In this document: positions 52,752 through 63,053 of the stretch, piece after piece
Position numbering within the stretch: position 1 is the first letter of the stretch
How the letters are laid out: each line of letters starts with the position of its first letter
From: Symplocastrum torsivum CPER-KK1
GTDB lineage: Bacteria > Cyanobacteriota > Cyanobacteriia > Cyanobacteriales > Coleofasciculaceae
NCBI GenBank assembly: GCA_019358875.1
Contig: JAHHIF010000004.1
Location: 124,001-188,000, forward strand
DNA length: 64,000 nucleotides
Reading direction: 5' to 3'
Program-made: the position numbers and the translations under genes
Notes under the pieces: model-generated
Told to the model about the DNA's origin: nothing
The model's input: only the letters and a program-made list of their open reading frames with translations
Database searches by the model: none

Positions 52752-53501
52752 TTAACGCAGCAGTGCTCTCCAAGTCGCAGAACCCACAACTCCATCAGGT
52801 TCAAGCTGGAAGTTCTGTTGAGCGGCGATCACAGCAGATTGAGTTGCTGTTCCAAAGACACCATCGATGGTTCCTCCTAAAAAGCCTAGAGCTTTCAACC
52901 GCTGTTGTAGCTGGACTACAGCTGGTCCTTGCATACCCTCCCGGAGAATTGGCAAAGTAACATTCGTTGCAATGGGTGCTGGGATTTGTCCTACTTGGCT
53001 AACCTGCCCCGTTGTAGGTATCGTGCTGGGGCGGGTATTTGTTGTTTGGAGGGATGAGGGAACTGGAAACCCAGAGGCTGGCGTAGTTGAAGAGGATGTT
53101 GCAGGAGTCTGCTGTACTGAAGAGATACTGGGAAATAAACGGCTCCAAGTCGCTGGTCCTGCGATGCCATCGGCATTTAAGCCAGCGGCTTGTTGGAAGT
53201 AAGAAACAGCGCTTACCGTACTTTCTCGATAGACACCATCAACGGTATCGGTGTAATAGCCTAAAAGCTTGAGAGCAGCTTGAAGTTCAGACACAGCCGC
53301 CCCTTCACTACCGAGTTGGAGAGTTGGGCGATTGACAGTAGTTGCAGGTGTGGCTTGCGCCACCATTGGGATAACTGAATTGATTTCAACAGCAACAGTT
53401 GGTTTTCCAAAGTTGAGCGCAAGCAAACAGAAAACCCCCCCCTGGACGACACAGCTAGCATTAGTGATACCTAGCACTAGGCTTTTACCCATTGCCGCCA
53501 A
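52752..53501 (-). CDS. Exported peptidoglycan-binding protein, two PG_binding_1 domains
   Basis: A 249-aa protein. A signal-like N-terminus (MGKSLVLGITNASCVVQGGVFCLLALNFG) is followed by PG_binding_1 repeats at about 62-122 (LQLGSEGAAVSELQAALKLLGYYTDTVDGVY...FQQAAGLNADGIAGPATWSRL) and about 188-248 (LREGMQGPAVVQLQQRLKALGFLGGTIDGVFG...VGSATWRALL). A Ser/Thr/Pro linker separates them. There is no catalytic domain, so it probably only anchors to the cell wall. The ATG four codons into the frame (MGKS) is an equally good start. Confidence 0.88.
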   Translation of the reverse strand: MAAMGKSLVLGITNASCVVQGGVFCLLALNFGKPTVAVEINSVIPMVAQATPATTVNRPTLQLGSEGAAVSELQAALKLLGYYTDTVDGVYRESTVSAVSYFQQAAGLNADGIAGPATWSRLFPSISSVQQTPATSSSTTPASGFPVPSSLQTTNTRPSTIPTTGQVSQVGQIPAPIATNVTLPILREGMQGPAVVQLQQRLKALGFLGGTIDGVFGTATQSAVIAAQQNFQLEPDGVVGSATWRALLR

Positions 53502-53728
53502 TCCTCTACCTCACTCCAAAACGATTCTCTCACTTGCTGCGGTCATCCTGATCAGATGGCAGAAGTTTGACCTATTCTATACCAGCTTTTGTTTTACTCA
53601 TCAGAGTTTCCCTAAGGCGATCGCTACAAGTTCCCTCAGTTCCTACATCATCAAGCAAATCTAGGGCAGCATCCAACGCCACAATCCCGGATAAAGGGAA
53701 TGAATCCCCTTTCATAGCAGTTAAACGG

Positions 53729-55015
53729 TCAGCTATCAGCCATCAGCTTATTGATTGCCTCAGCGGGTCCAACTACAGAGACATACGGTTCAAGGAAGTA
53801 GAGTCTAGCAACAGCTTGAGCCATTTCAGGAGTAACGTTAGCAACATCTTGCTGAAACCGAGTATCAAACTCAATCCCTAAACCTAATGTCTCGTACCAA
53901 CCATACGTTTGGGCAAGCTGTGCATTAGTTTGCTTACCTAAAGCGTATTGACCAAGCAGCTTATTTTTCGCAGTTTGCAGTTCATCAGGACTTAGTGGGG
54001 TAGAGCAAAGACGTTCTACCTCAGTGCTTAGACCAACAAGAGCCGTTTCTGTATTTTCCGGTGCTGTACCCATGTAGACAACGAATGTAGAAGCCGACTG
54101 GCGCGTTGGGTAAAAGGCTGAGACATCGTAGGCTAAACCTCTTTTCTCTCGTAGTTCAACAAACAAACGGCTGGAAAGACCGTTACCCAGGTAAGTATTC
54201 AGCAGTTTCAGTGCAGCATAGTCTTGATCTTGTACAGGGGAAGCGAGATAACCCAACATCACGATTGACTGCTGCGTTTCTTGCGGTGTCACGACTTGGC
54301 TGGGTTGGGACACAATTGAGGGTAAGGGTTGAATTGGCAAAGGGGTTGCGGGAGATTGCCAATCCCCAAATACTTGCTTAACCTGTTCGACTGCCTGTTC
54401 TGGTGTTACACGACCAGCGATGCTAATCACCATGTTGTCAGGTCGGAAATAGGTCTGATGATGTAACTCCAAGTCAGCACGATTCAGACGAGAGGCGGTG
54501 GCTTCTGTGCCTAGAATTGAAACAGCATAGGGATGGTCTTGATACATGACCTGCCGCAACTGTTCAAAGGCGATACTAAAGGGTTGTTCTTTTTGAGAAC
54601 GAATATCCTGAAGTGTGAGATGCCTTTCTAGTTCTACCTCAGCTTCTGGGAAACTAGGCGATCGCAACATCTGTCCGGCTAGCTGCAATATCTCAGACCA
54701 ATCAGCAGAAACGGTCTTCAGAGATAGTAAAAAATAATCGGTAGACGCATCAGCGCTGAGATTTGCCCCCACTGACTCAATTCGTTCGGCGATTTCCAAG
54801 GATGAAAGCTGCGCGGTTCCTTTGGTAATTACAGTTGAGAGTAGATGAGATAGTCCTGCTTTTTCCCTTGGCTCCCACTGACTACCCGCTCGAATAAATA
54901 GGCGACTCGCAATAATATCTGCTGCTGAATTTTCGACAACAATTACAACAATGCCATTATCTAAAACTGTACGATGGATTATCTGCTGTGGCAAAGCGGT
55001 CACATTTTGAGGCAT
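53729..55015 (-). CDS. M16 peptidase homologue lacking the zinc motif
   Basis: A 428-aa member of the M16 (pitrilysin/MPP) family. IIHRTVLDNGIVVIVVENSAADIIASRLFIRAGS and DNMVISIAGRVTPEQ are M16 blocks, and the C-terminal GLAYDVSAFYPTRQ is the substrate-contact region. The HxxEH zinc site is replaced by SHLLST, so it cannot be an active zinc peptidase on its own. The next gene upstream encodes a partner with intact HFLEH. As in mitochondrial MPP, the two probably form a heterodimer. The 161-bp gap suggests co-transcription. Confidence 0.88.
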   Translation of the reverse strand: MPQNVTALPQQIIHRTVLDNGIVVIVVENSAADIIASRLFIRAGSQWEPREKAGLSHLLSTVITKGTAQLSSLEIAERIESVGANLSADASTDYFLLSLKTVSADWSEILQLAGQMLRSPSFPEAEVELERHLTLQDIRSQKEQPFSIAFEQLRQVMYQDHPYAVSILGTEATASRLNRADLELHHQTYFRPDNMVISIAGRVTPEQAVEQVKQVFGDWQSPATPLPIQPLPSIVSQPSQVVTPQETQQSIVMLGYLASPVQDQDYAALKLLNTYLGNGLSSRLFVELREKRGLAYDVSAFYPTRQSASTFVVYMGTAPENTETALVGLSTEVERLCSTPLSPDELQTAKNKLLGQYALGKQTNAQLAQTYGWYETLGLGIEFDTRFQQDVANVTPEMAQAVARLYFLEPYVSVVGPAEAINKLMADS

Positions 55016-55176
55016 GAGTTGTTAATCGTTATGAGTTAAAAATCAACAGTTGAGCAAAGTCTAGGCGTTGTGAGCCAGAAGCCACTAATTAGAACGTCTG
55101 CGAGGGACGCTCTTGAGTACCGGAGTTCAAAGATTTTTCAATAGATCACTCTTTACTGATAACGCATAATGCTTCA

Positions 55177-56454
55177 CTATTCCCCAACCATTGGTTTAAC
55201 GACAGTAACGGCGTAGTGCCCAGGGGAAAGATATTGCTGCGCTAAGTGCATCAAGTCTGACGATTTGAGTCTTTGAATTTGATGCGGATAAGTGACGGCT
55301 ACTTCTGCAGTCGCAATCGTGTTGTAGTACCCATACAAACCAGCAAGCTGACCTGCGGCTTCTGTAGAAAAGGTATAGTCATTACACAACTGACGTTGAC
55401 ATCGGCTGAGTTCTGCTTGTGAGACTGGTGTATTCTGCAATTGCAATAAGCGATCGCAAATTAATTCTTCTACTTGTTCCAAATACTGTGGCTCTAAGCA
55501 CGCGCTGATTGTAAATAAACTTGAATCTCGCTGTAGAGAGAAACTGCTACTAATATTTTGCACCAATTGCTGCTCTTCCCGTAACTCGCGCACCAATCGA
55601 GAAGACCGTCCATCCGCTAGCAGCACCGAGAGTAAATCTAAGCCGTAAGCATCCCGTAATTGCTCTACTCCAGGCCCAATCCAAGCCATTAATAGACGTG
55701 CTTGCTCCAATCTAGGTAAATATAGCTCTTGGCGACGGATTTCTGTGAGCGGCGGTTCTGCCTCTACCTCAAACTTGGGACATTCAACAGGGAGAGGAAA
55801 GTCTTGAAAGGATTGGTTTACTAAATTCAAGGCGGATTCTCGATCAACCCCACCAACAACAACCACTGTCATATTTTCCGGCTGGTAGTGAGTCGCATGA
55901 AAGTGCCGCATCTGCTGAGGTGTTTGCGCTAGCAAGTGTTCTTCTGTTCCTAGGATTGAACGTCCGTAAGGGTGGCACTGGTAAACACTCTCACCTAAAG
56001 CTTGAAAGCCTATCCAATCGGGATTATCGTAACAGGAACGAATTTCTTCTAGTACAACATCCCGCTCCCGCTCAAATTCTTCATCGGGGATTGAAGCGTG
56101 TAAGAGCAAGTCGGCCAGGGGAGGCAGGGTATCTTCTAAATACTGAGCCGCTGTAGTAATAAAAAAGTGAGCGTAATCGTGGCTAGTTGCTGCATTTGAG
56201 ACTCCGCCGCGACTTTCAATTACCCAATCAAAGACTCCTGTTGGTAGTCGTTCAGTGCCTTTGAAAATCATGTGTTCTAAGAAATGAGCCATTCCCGACC
56301 ATTCATCAGGTTCTGCGGTCGCACCTGCACGCACCCAAACATCCACTACCACCACGGGGGTTGCAGGTACGTGTTGATGAATTACGGTCAAGCCATTGCT
56401 CAGTCTGAAGATATCAGCAGGAAACTTTAAAGCAGTCAGCGGCTCAGTTAACAA
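55177..56454 (-). CDS. M16 family zinc metallopeptidase (active subunit)
   Basis: A 425-aa processing-peptidase-like protein. The inverted zinc motif HFLEH is in MAHFLEHMIFKGTERLPTG (about 62), with the distal glutamate in VVLEEIRSCYDNP. FSLQRDSSLFTISACLEP and the C-terminal half are the non-catalytic lobe. It should cleave peptides or unfolded protein segments in the cytoplasm or periplasm; no signal peptide is visible. First gene of a pair with the degenerate M16 protein. Confidence 0.9.
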   Translation of the reverse strand: MLTEPLTALKFPADIFRLSNGLTVIHQHVPATPVVVVDVWVRAGATAEPDEWSGMAHFLEHMIFKGTERLPTGVFDWVIESRGGVSNAATSHDYAHFFITTAAQYLEDTLPPLADLLLHASIPDEEFERERDVVLEEIRSCYDNPDWIGFQALGESVYQCHPYGRSILGTEEHLLAQTPQQMRHFHATHYQPENMTVVVVGGVDRESALNLVNQSFQDFPLPVECPKFEVEAEPPLTEIRRQELYLPRLEQARLLMAWIGPGVEQLRDAYGLDLLSVLLADGRSSRLVRELREEQQLVQNISSSFSLQRDSSLFTISACLEPQYLEQVEELICDRLLQLQNTPVSQAELSRCQRQLCNDYTFSTEAAGQLAGLYGYYNTIATAEVAVTYPHQIQRLKSSDLMHLAQQYLSPGHYAVTVVKPMVGE

Positions 56455-56850
56455 CTTTTTTTATCTCAATCGTTGAGTGATTTTCAATAAGTTTATAGCA
56501 ACGCTTCAGCAATCGAAAGATGAATGTTTTGGTCTACAGATAAAAGCCTCATTTCTATGTAAAAATCCCCCAGCCTTCAAGACAGGAGGATTCAACATTT
56601 ACAGATTCCCCATGACGCCGTCTTACCTCAGTTTATGACCTGGAGAACCAGGTGGGCACCATTAGACCCTCGTTTGAAGTTTCCGGGTACAAGCCCGGTC
56701 TACTGTCACAAGAGCGCTAGATTCCCTTTTAAGAACAGACATAGATCAAAAAACAGTATTGGCAGTCACCAACGCCTCAGTAGAACCTGTATACCCATTG
56801 TAGCTATTTATCTACAGATGACCACTCGGTTGAATAAAGGTGGCACGCCT
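56455..56850. other. Intergenic with structured relic
   Basis: The first 110 bp hold the promoter of the M16 operon. 56567-56740 carries the hairpins listed next. A 116-aa plus-strand frame across 56635-56985 is rejected because it covers these hairpins and the antisense of a small Lys-rich gene. Confidence 0.4.
56567..56740 (-). ncRNA. Structured non-coding relic, IS605/TnpB right-end-like
   Basis: Read on the minus strand, three hairpins come in order: CCGGGCTTGTACCCGG (56683-56698), ACCTGGTTCTCCAGGT (56638-56653), and a terminal imperfect hairpin CCTCCTGTC/GGCTGGGGG (56567-56589). Ordered small hairpins ending in a GC-rich terminal hairpin are what the right end of an IS200/IS605 TnpB element, with its omega RNA, looks like. 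No tnpB frame was found upstream, so at most this is a solo relic. The identification is from layout only. Confidence 0.3.
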
Positions 56851-56967
56851 CTAGCTTCCCTTGCCTCCTATTCCATCATGCCTGTTCGGGTCTTTCTTCT
56901 GCTTCTTCGCCCCATCAGATTCTTTTTTGGGCTTCTTAGCTTCTCGACCGCCCTTTTCCTTTGCCAT
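56851..56967 (-). CDS. Small Lys-rich protein (38 aa)
   Basis: ATG at 56967 preceded by GGGGA eight bases upstream; stop TAG at 56851-56853. The product begins MAKEKGGREAKKPKKES and is strongly basic, then ends RHDGIGGKGS. Very small proteins with a KGGKEKKKPKK-type start occur widely in bacteria and are mostly unannotated. Probably a nucleic-acid-binding or disordered protein; function unknown. Confidence 0.55.
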   Translation of the reverse strand: MAKEKGGREAKKPKKESDGAKKQKKDPNRHDGIGGKGS

Positions 56968-57331
56968 AAAATCATTCCCCAATAGAGGTTCCCTTCATTC
57001 TGAACCAATCTAATGATTTGAGGAGCAAATCTCTAACAATTAGGTATTGAGTCAAGTTCACCACATCTGTTGACTGGCTGGTGGGGAGCAGGTAAGTTTC
57101 ACTGTTAACTGCCCGTAAGCGCCCGAATTAATCCGGGCAAAGGATAGTCAGTGTTGAAGAAGAAGGAAGCAACCCGCCTTTGGTCTGTAGCTATTTTTTG
57201 AGAAGGCTAACGCGATCGCTTTTTGTCCAACATCACAATGCACAAACGCGCTCAACGGTAAGCTAGAATTGGAATATTAAGAAATCTTGAGCGGAGCGTT
57301 TTACCTCTGCCATCCATTCCCAGACGCCTCT
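56968..57331. other. Divergent region upstream of typA
   Basis: About 360 bp holding the promoters for typA and the Lys-rich gene. A HIP1 site lies near 57213. No RNA element was recognised. Confidence 0.4.
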
Positions 57332-59122
57332 ATGACTCTTCCCATTCGCAACGTCGCTATTATCGCCCACGTCGATCACGGCAAAACTACTCTTGTTGAT
57401 GCCCTCCTCAAACAATCCGGCATCTTCCGCGAAGGGGAAGACGTTCCAGATTGCGTTATGGACTCTAATGATTTGGAGCGGGAGCGGGGAATCACAATTC
57501 TTTCCAAGAATACTGCTGTTCGCTACAAAGAAACATTAATTAATATTGTTGACACGCCCGGTCACGCTGACTTCGGTGGAGAAGTCGAGCGAGTGTTAGG
57601 GATGGTGGATGGCTGCATCCTGATTGTCGATGCGAATGAAGGCCCAATGCCCCAAACTCGGTTCGTGTTGAAGAAAGCCTTAGAGAAAGGACTGCGCCCG
57701 ATTGTCGTTGTCAACAAAATTGACCGTCCCCAAGCCGACCCTTTTGGCGCAATTGATAAAGTCCTCGACCTATTCCTGGAACTCGGTGCAGATGATGACC
57801 AGTGCGAGTTTCCTTATCTGTTTGCCTCTGGTTTAGAAGGCTATGCAAAAGAAGATTTGGATGCCGAAGGCGTTGATATGCAACCGATGTTTGAAGCAAT
57901 TCTACGCCATGTTCCACCACCAGTCGGAGACCCATTTAAGTCCCTGCAATTACAAGTGACGACCCTTGACTATTCTGAGTACGTGGGTCGGATTGTAATT
58001 GGCAAAATCCACAACGGCACCATCAAAAGCGGTCAGCAAGCGGCTCTAGTGACAGAGACAGGTGCTATTGTCAAGGCAAAAATCACGAAACTGATGGGTT
58101 TTGATGGGCTAAAGCGCGTTGACATGGAAGAAGCGTCAGCAGGTAACATCGTTGCTGTTGCAGGGTTTGCGAATGCCAACATTGGTGAGACGATTACGTG
58201 CCCTAATGAACCGCAAGCGTTGCCGTTGATTAAGGTCGATGAGCCAACGTTGCAGATGACCTTCTCTGTAAATGATTCGCCGTTTGCAGGTCAGGAAGGT
58301 GATTTTGTCACTTCACGGCAAATACGCGATCGCTTAATGCGAGAATTGGAAACCAACGTTGCCTTGCGTGTTGAAGAAACCGACTCTCCCGATAAATTCC
58401 TCGTTTCGGGTCGGGGTGAACTTCACCTGGGTATCTTGATCGAAACAATGCGTCGCCAAGGCTATGAGTTTCAGGTTTCTCAGCCACAAGTTATCTACCG
58501 GGAAGTCAACGGTCAACCCTGTGAACCTTTTGAATGCCTAGTGCTGGATGTTCCTGAAGTGGCTGTCGGTGGCTGTATCGAACGGCTAGGTCAACGCAAG
58601 GGCGAAATGCAAGATATGCAAGTTGGTGGCAATGGTCGCACCCAGTTGGAGTTTGTGATTCCGGCGCGTGGCTTAATTGGCTTCCGAGGTGAATTCATGC
58701 GCCTGACTCGTGGGGAAGGCATCATGAACCACAGCTTCCTTGACTATCGTCCTCTTTCGGGTGATGTAGAAACGCGCCGCAATGGTGTTTTGATTGCCTT
58801 TGAGGAAGGGGTTTCGACCTTCTACGCGATGAAGAACGCGGAAGACCGGGGTGTCTTCTTTATTACTCCTAGTACTAAGGTGTACAAGGGGATGATTATC
58901 GGAGAACACAACCGCGCCCAAGACCTCGAACTCAATGTCTGCAAAACCAAGCAGTTGACTAACCACCGTTCAGCGACAGGTGATGAACTTGTGCAGTTGC
59001 AAACACCAGTGGACATGAGCTTGGAACGTGCGTTGGAGTATATTGGGTCAGATGAATTGGTGGAAGTAACACCTCAATCGGTTCGCTTGCGGAAAGTGAC
59101 GAAGAAGCTGGCAAAGCGATAA
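57332..59122 (+). CDS. typA: Ribosome-associated GTPase TypA/BipA
   Basis: About 596 aa, translational GTPase. G1 is AHVDHGKTT (about 12-20), G2 lies in [16 protein letters not shown]3 is [13 protein letters not shown]4 NKIDRP, followed by the EF-G-like domains and the TypA-specific C-terminal domain ([41 protein letters not shown]). It helps 50S assembly and translation under stress, including cold. The ATG at 57332 is used; the frame runs 15 codons further upstream but the family starts at [13 protein letters not shown]. Full length. Confidence 0.96.
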   Translation: MTLPIRNVAIIAHVDHGKTTLVDALLKQSGIFREGEDVPDCVMDSNDLERERGITILSKNTAVRYKETLINIVDTPGHADFGGEVERVLGMVDGCILIVDANEGPMPQTRFVLKKALEKGLRPIVVVNKIDRPQADPFGAIDKVLDLFLELGADDDQCEFPYLFASGLEGYAKEDLDAEGVDMQPMFEAILRHVPPPVGDPFKSLQLQVTTLDYSEYVGRIVIGKIHNGTIKSGQQAALVTETGAIVKAKITKLMGFDGLKRVDMEEASAGNIVAVAGFANANIGETITCPNEPQALPLIKVDEPTLQMTFSVNDSPFAGQEGDFVTSRQIRDRLMRELETNVALRVEETDSPDKFLVSGRGELHLGILIETMRRQGYEFQVSQPQVIYREVNGQPCEPFECLVLDVPEVAVGGCIERLGQRKGEMQDMQVGGNGRTQLEFVIPARGLIGFRGEFMRLTRGEGIMNHSFLDYRPLSGDVETRRNGVLIAFEEGVSTFYAMKNAEDRGVFFITPSTKVYKGMIIGEHNRAQDLELNVCKTKQLTNHRSATGDELVQLQTPVDMSLERALEYIGSDELVEVTPQSVRLRKVTKKLAKR

Positions 59123-59170
59123 ATCCCTTTGCCCAGGTAGCTCTGTGTTACTGGTGGTAAAGTTATAGCG

Positions 59171-59200
59171 ACTGACGGGGTAGCTACCTCGTCAGTTTTT
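59171..59200 (+). terminator. Terminator of typA
   Basis: ACTGACG (59171-59177) pairs with CGTCAGT (59190-59196), with GGTAGCTACC inside forming an extra stem; five T follow. It begins 48 bp after the typA stop. Confidence 0.8.
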
Positions 59201-59396
59201 AATTTTTGGTGGGTAGCGGTAGTGTGACCAATAAAGTATAGCAATCAGCAGTCAGCTTTCAGCGCTCAGCTTTGGGTCAAATCGCCTCTAGCTAAGGAAC
59301 GCTCTTCTCCCGTTAATCTCCTAACATTCGTGGCTACTGCTATATGAACGAGAGCAAGCAGTAATTCTTGAATGTGAAACTTTAAGGCACATTAGC

Positions 59397-62300
59397 TTAC
59401 AAGCCATTGCCAATCAAAATGAAGGGTGCCCAGTAGTAGGGATGACTGAGGCGATTACTGACAGCAGAAGGCAAACTAGCCTCCGTTTGTCCGATTACTC
59501 CCAGCCCCCGACCTTCGCCTAAAGCTTTATATTCACCTGTGATCAGGGCAATTTGGGCTTGCCGTAAAGCTGAAGCTTTTGTCATTTTGCCTGTCTGCAA
59601 CGCCCCATAGAAGGCATTCATCAAGCCTTGAGTTCCGCCATCACTGACATACCACAACGAGGCAATTGCTGCTTCTGCTCCTGTACGCTGTATCTGATAG
59701 CCAAAGCCCAAAATTTCCTCTCCGCTTCCTAATTCCCCACTCGCTGCCGTGCGACAGGCACTCAAGACAACCAAATCTACACCCGGCAACTTCCACTCAT
59801 CAATTTCTGGCAGCGTCACCCGTTCCCCACTGCCAAACAGGATGAACGACTCTTGCGGTAACCCGGAGACGAACTCAGCATGAGTTGCCAGATGTATGAT
59901 GGAATGTTCGCCTAGGCGTGGTTCAACGTTGTTACGGTTGAAGTCTTTGTTGAAGAATGCTGTTGTGTTTGGAATGTCCTTAGCAATGGTTTCGACCTCA
60001 ACTCCAGCAAAAGCCAAGCCATTAAAACTAAACTGGTTTTCTCCAATCTGGAACTGGTAATTGAGTTGTGGATCGCTATAGGCAGCCGCAAGGATTTGCA
60101 GGGGGCGATCGCGTTTCCCATTAAAATTAGTTAATGAGGTAGCCGTGATGTGGTTGACGGTAAAGCGTTGGGCAAGCCACTGCTTACCATCATGTAAAGC
60201 TGCTAAGGGAATGTAACGCAGTTGTTTGTCAGCAGCATAAAGGATGGTTTTGACTTGTGCTTGTTCGAGTTCCGCTTCAAGAGGTTGGATGAGCCACTGG
60301 TAGAGCTGTTGAGCATTTGCAATGGGATTGCTCGATGGCGAGGTGATGTCAGAACGGAAGTTTGCGATCGCTTCATTCAACTTCACCCGATCCACGGCTA
60401 CAGTCTTCCGCACCAGACTGCTAGGCGTGACTAGCACTAATTCCACTCGGTCTTCGAGAATCAGAGGATAGAGTAATGCTGCATTATCGAGGAATTGCAG
60501 ATTGTCTTGTAGCCGCGATAGTTGCTCTGGATTGAGGTTCTGTCCTCTTGCGGTGCGTTGCAGTTGCCCCACTAATGCAGTCACATCTGGATTCTTGACA
60601 AAATTAACAAACGGCGAATCCGGGTTTTGCACAATCCATTGCTTGTACAGTTGGATAATTTGCTGTTCCGGTTGCCAGAAGTCCAGTCCTTGAGCAGTCT
60701 GTTCGTTGCCACGCACATCACGGAGGTAGTCTTCAAGTTCTTGGAGTTTGAGCAAGTCGAGGACTTCTTGAGCTTCCAGTACCCGATCTTGTTGAAGGAG
60801 GAGTTCGGCAAGCTGGCGATAGGTATCAGCGACAGTTTGAGCATAGGACTGCTGAAGTTCTTCAGAGAGTGGGCGAAGGTTATCCCGAATACTTTCCCTG
60901 ACATTCACCGCTTGCTTGTAGAAGACAATCGCTAATTCTGGCTGGTTTTGTTTGACTAGCAGTTCACCAAGATTGCTAAGAACACGTCCTTCACCTTCGC
61001 GATCACCAATGTTCTGTTTAATAGTAAGAGACTGCTGATAGAATGCGATCGCTTTGTCATACTGCCCTTGAGAAAGGTGAGCTTCCCCTAAATTATTCAA
61101 TGCACTCGCTTCTCCACCTCGATTGGAAATTTCCTGAAAGATTGCTAGTGCTTGCTGATGAGACTCAATTGCCTTTTGGTATTGCTTCAAAGACTGATAA
61201 GCACTGCCCAAGTTGTTCAAGGTGATCGCTGTTTCGTTACGATTCTTTTCATCCCAACGAAGCATTTCTAGAGCTTGCTGATGGAATTTGATTGCAGTTT
61301 GGTGTTGTTCTAACGCTTGATAAGTTATTCCCAGATTATCTAGGGCAACAACTTCCTCAACAACATCATCCCACCTATTAGAGCGCTGCTGAGCGATTGC
61401 TAGTGCTTGTCGATGCAAGTCAATTGCCTGTTGGTACTGCCCTAAATCGCGATATACAGTACCAAGCTTGTTCATGGTAACACTCCTAGAGTCTTTGCTG
61501 AACGGGTTGTTAGGAGCCTTGAGAACCTGTTGATACGCTTGAAGGGCTTCAGCGTACTGTCCCATATGGTGATATGCAATCCCTATCTCACTTAAAATAT
61601 TTATATTTTTCCTAGTATTACTACTTACATCCTCAGTCTTATAGATTTCGATCGCTCCCTGATAGGATTCAACAGCTTTTTGATAAGGACCAACAAGTAG
61701 ATAAAGATCGCCTAGTTTCAATAAAGGATAAATTTCTGCTCTACCAGTATTAATGGTACGAGCAAGAGTCAGCGCTTGCTGATAAAGCTCAATCGCCTTA
61801 GGGTTGATATTCAAGCTGTCATCATAAATGCTGGCTAGACGATAAGTTGTGACAAATTCTCCCTCAGAACCACTAAGATTGCGAGAGACTGCCAAAGCTT
61901 GCTGATAATAGTCACTCTCTGCTTGCCCTTCTCCAAGCAAATAATAAACAACACTTAGATCAATTAGAGCTTCAACTTCAATATCTGGGTCTACATAAGG
62001 ATTGATGATGGCCTTGATTTCTTGTCTGCGATCGCTACTTTTTCTACTAATCTCTTGTGCAATTGCCAATGCCTGCTGATACACCTTAAGAGCTTCTGGG
62101 TACTGCTGCTGTTGTCGATAAATTTCACCTATCCTTCTCAGCAATGCAAGCATCCTTTCGCGATCACTCACAGCACGAGTAACGGTCAACGCCTGCTCAT
62201 AGGACTCCATCTCTTCCGAATACTGCCCTAGCCGATGGTAAGCACGACCTAGAGCAATCAGTACGTCGCTTTCGTCCATTCTGCCGAAATAACCCGATCT

Positions 62301-63053
62301 AAAATCCAAAACGTCCGCCCTGCGTATAGTGGCTAAGATTTGCTGATAAATCTCGATTTCTTTGGAGTGTTCGCCCAGAAATCTGTAAAGATTAGCAATT
62401 TTATTGAAAGTACTCGCTTCTTCCTCACGATTCTGAAGGGTACGATCAATGTCCAACTTCTGTTGATAAACCTCAATTGCCTCAGAGTATTGCCTCGACA
62501 TCTCATACAACTTTGCAAGCAAAACTACTGTTTCTGCTTCTTCCTCATGATTGGCAGCAGCCCGAAAAATATTGATCGCTTGCCGATAGAACTCAACTGC
62601 TTTGGGATGTTGTTGATCCAGGTACTCGTTAGCTATCTCTCTGAGTAACTTACCAATCGTATTGAGGATGCTGATTTCTATGGTATGTAAGCTCAGTTCT
62701 CTGGCAATGACTAGAGACTGCTGATAATGTTCTAATGCTTGTGGGTACTGCTCTAGAGCGCGATAAGTCTTCCCAATATCGTATAGAGTTTTGCCTTCTT
62801 CATGGCGATTGCCGATTTCTCTGTAAATGACTAAGGCTTGCTGAAATATTGCCAATGCTTCTTGCAAGTGACCCTTATTAAATTGCTCAACGCCTGTTTG
62901 GAGCAAGCGATCACCTTCTTCTCGGTCTTGAAGAGTTTGTGCCTGTGCTGAGAGAATCTCAAAGTAACCTGTTTGTAATAGAGGAGATGTTAGCAACAGT
63001 AGTAAGGTAGTTGCGGCAAGGCTGAGAGTTCCGAGACGGTAGTGCATTGGCAA
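59397..63053 (-). CDS. Large exported TPR-CHAT (caspase-like) protein
   Basis: A 1218-aa protein. Signal peptide to about residue 38 (LAATTLLLLLTSPLL, then ILSAQAQT). About 45-745 is a continuous array of some 17 TPRs (EALKVYQQALAIAQEISRK type). About 870-1218 is a CHAT domain with catalytic histidine in IHLATHAEF (near 1056) and cysteine in VVLSACRTA (near 1098), GAEAAIASLWYVSD and the end YYWAPFILIGNG. Both catalytic residues are present. It is a second CHAT protein in the window, larger than the one at 42947-45403, and stands alone with no haemagglutinin gene next to it. Target unknown. Confidence 0.9.
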   Translation of the reverse strand: MPMHYRLGTLSLAATTLLLLLTSPLLQTGYFEILSAQAQTLQDREEGDRLLQTGVEQFNKGHLQEALAIFQQALVIYREIGNRHEEGKTLYDIGKTYRALEQYPQALEHYQQSLVIARELSLHTIEISILNTIGKLLREIANEYLDQQHPKAVEFYRQAINIFRAAANHEEEAETVVLLAKLYEMSRQYSEAIEVYQQKLDIDRTLQNREEEASTFNKIANLYRFLGEHSKEIEIYQQILATIRRADVLDFRSGYFGRMDESDVLIALGRAYHRLGQYSEEMESYEQALTVTRAVSDRERMLALLRRIGEIYRQQQQYPEALKVYQQALAIAQEISRKSSDRRQEIKAIINPYVDPDIEVEALIDLSVVYYLLGEGQAESDYYQQALAVSRNLSGSEGEFVTTYRLASIYDDSLNINPKAIELYQQALTLARTINTGRAEIYPLLKLGDLYLLVGPYQKAVESYQGAIEIYKTEDVSSNTRKNINILSEIGIAYHHMGQYAEALQAYQQVLKAPNNPFSKDSRSVTMNKLGTVYRDLGQYQQAIDLHRQALAIAQQRSNRWDDVVEEVVALDNLGITYQALEQHQTAIKFHQQALEMLRWDEKNRNETAITLNNLGSAYQSLKQYQKAIESHQQALAIFQEISNRGGEASALNNLGEAHLSQGQYDKAIAFYQQSLTIKQNIGDREGEGRVLSNLGELLVKQNQPELAIVFYKQAVNVRESIRDNLRPLSEELQQSYAQTVADTYRQLAELLLQQDRVLEAQEVLDLLKLQELEDYLRDVRGNEQTAQGLDFWQPEQQIIQLYKQWIVQNPDSPFVNFVKNPDVTALVGQLQRTARGQNLNPEQLSRLQDNLQFLDNAALLYPLILEDRVELVLVTPSSLVRKTVAVDRVKLNEAIANFRSDITSPSSNPIANAQQLYQWLIQPLEAELEQAQVKTILYAADKQLRYIPLAALHDGKQWLAQRFTVNHITATSLTNFNGKRDRPLQILAAAYSDPQLNYQFQIGENQFSFNGLAFAGVEVETIAKDIPNTTAFFNKDFNRNNVEPRLGEHSIIHLATHAEFVSGLPQESFILFGSGERVTLPEIDEWKLPGVDLVVLSACRTAASGELGSGEEILGFGYQIQRTGAEAAIASLWYVSDGGTQGLMNAFYGALQTGKMTKASALRQAQIALITGEYKALGEGRGLGVIGQTEASLPSAVSNRLSHPYYWAPFILIGNGL

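Noticed and set aside
56635..56985. A 116-aa plus-strand open frame
   Set aside because: It runs through two perfect hairpins and is antisense to the better-supported Lys-rich gene; composition is not protein-like.
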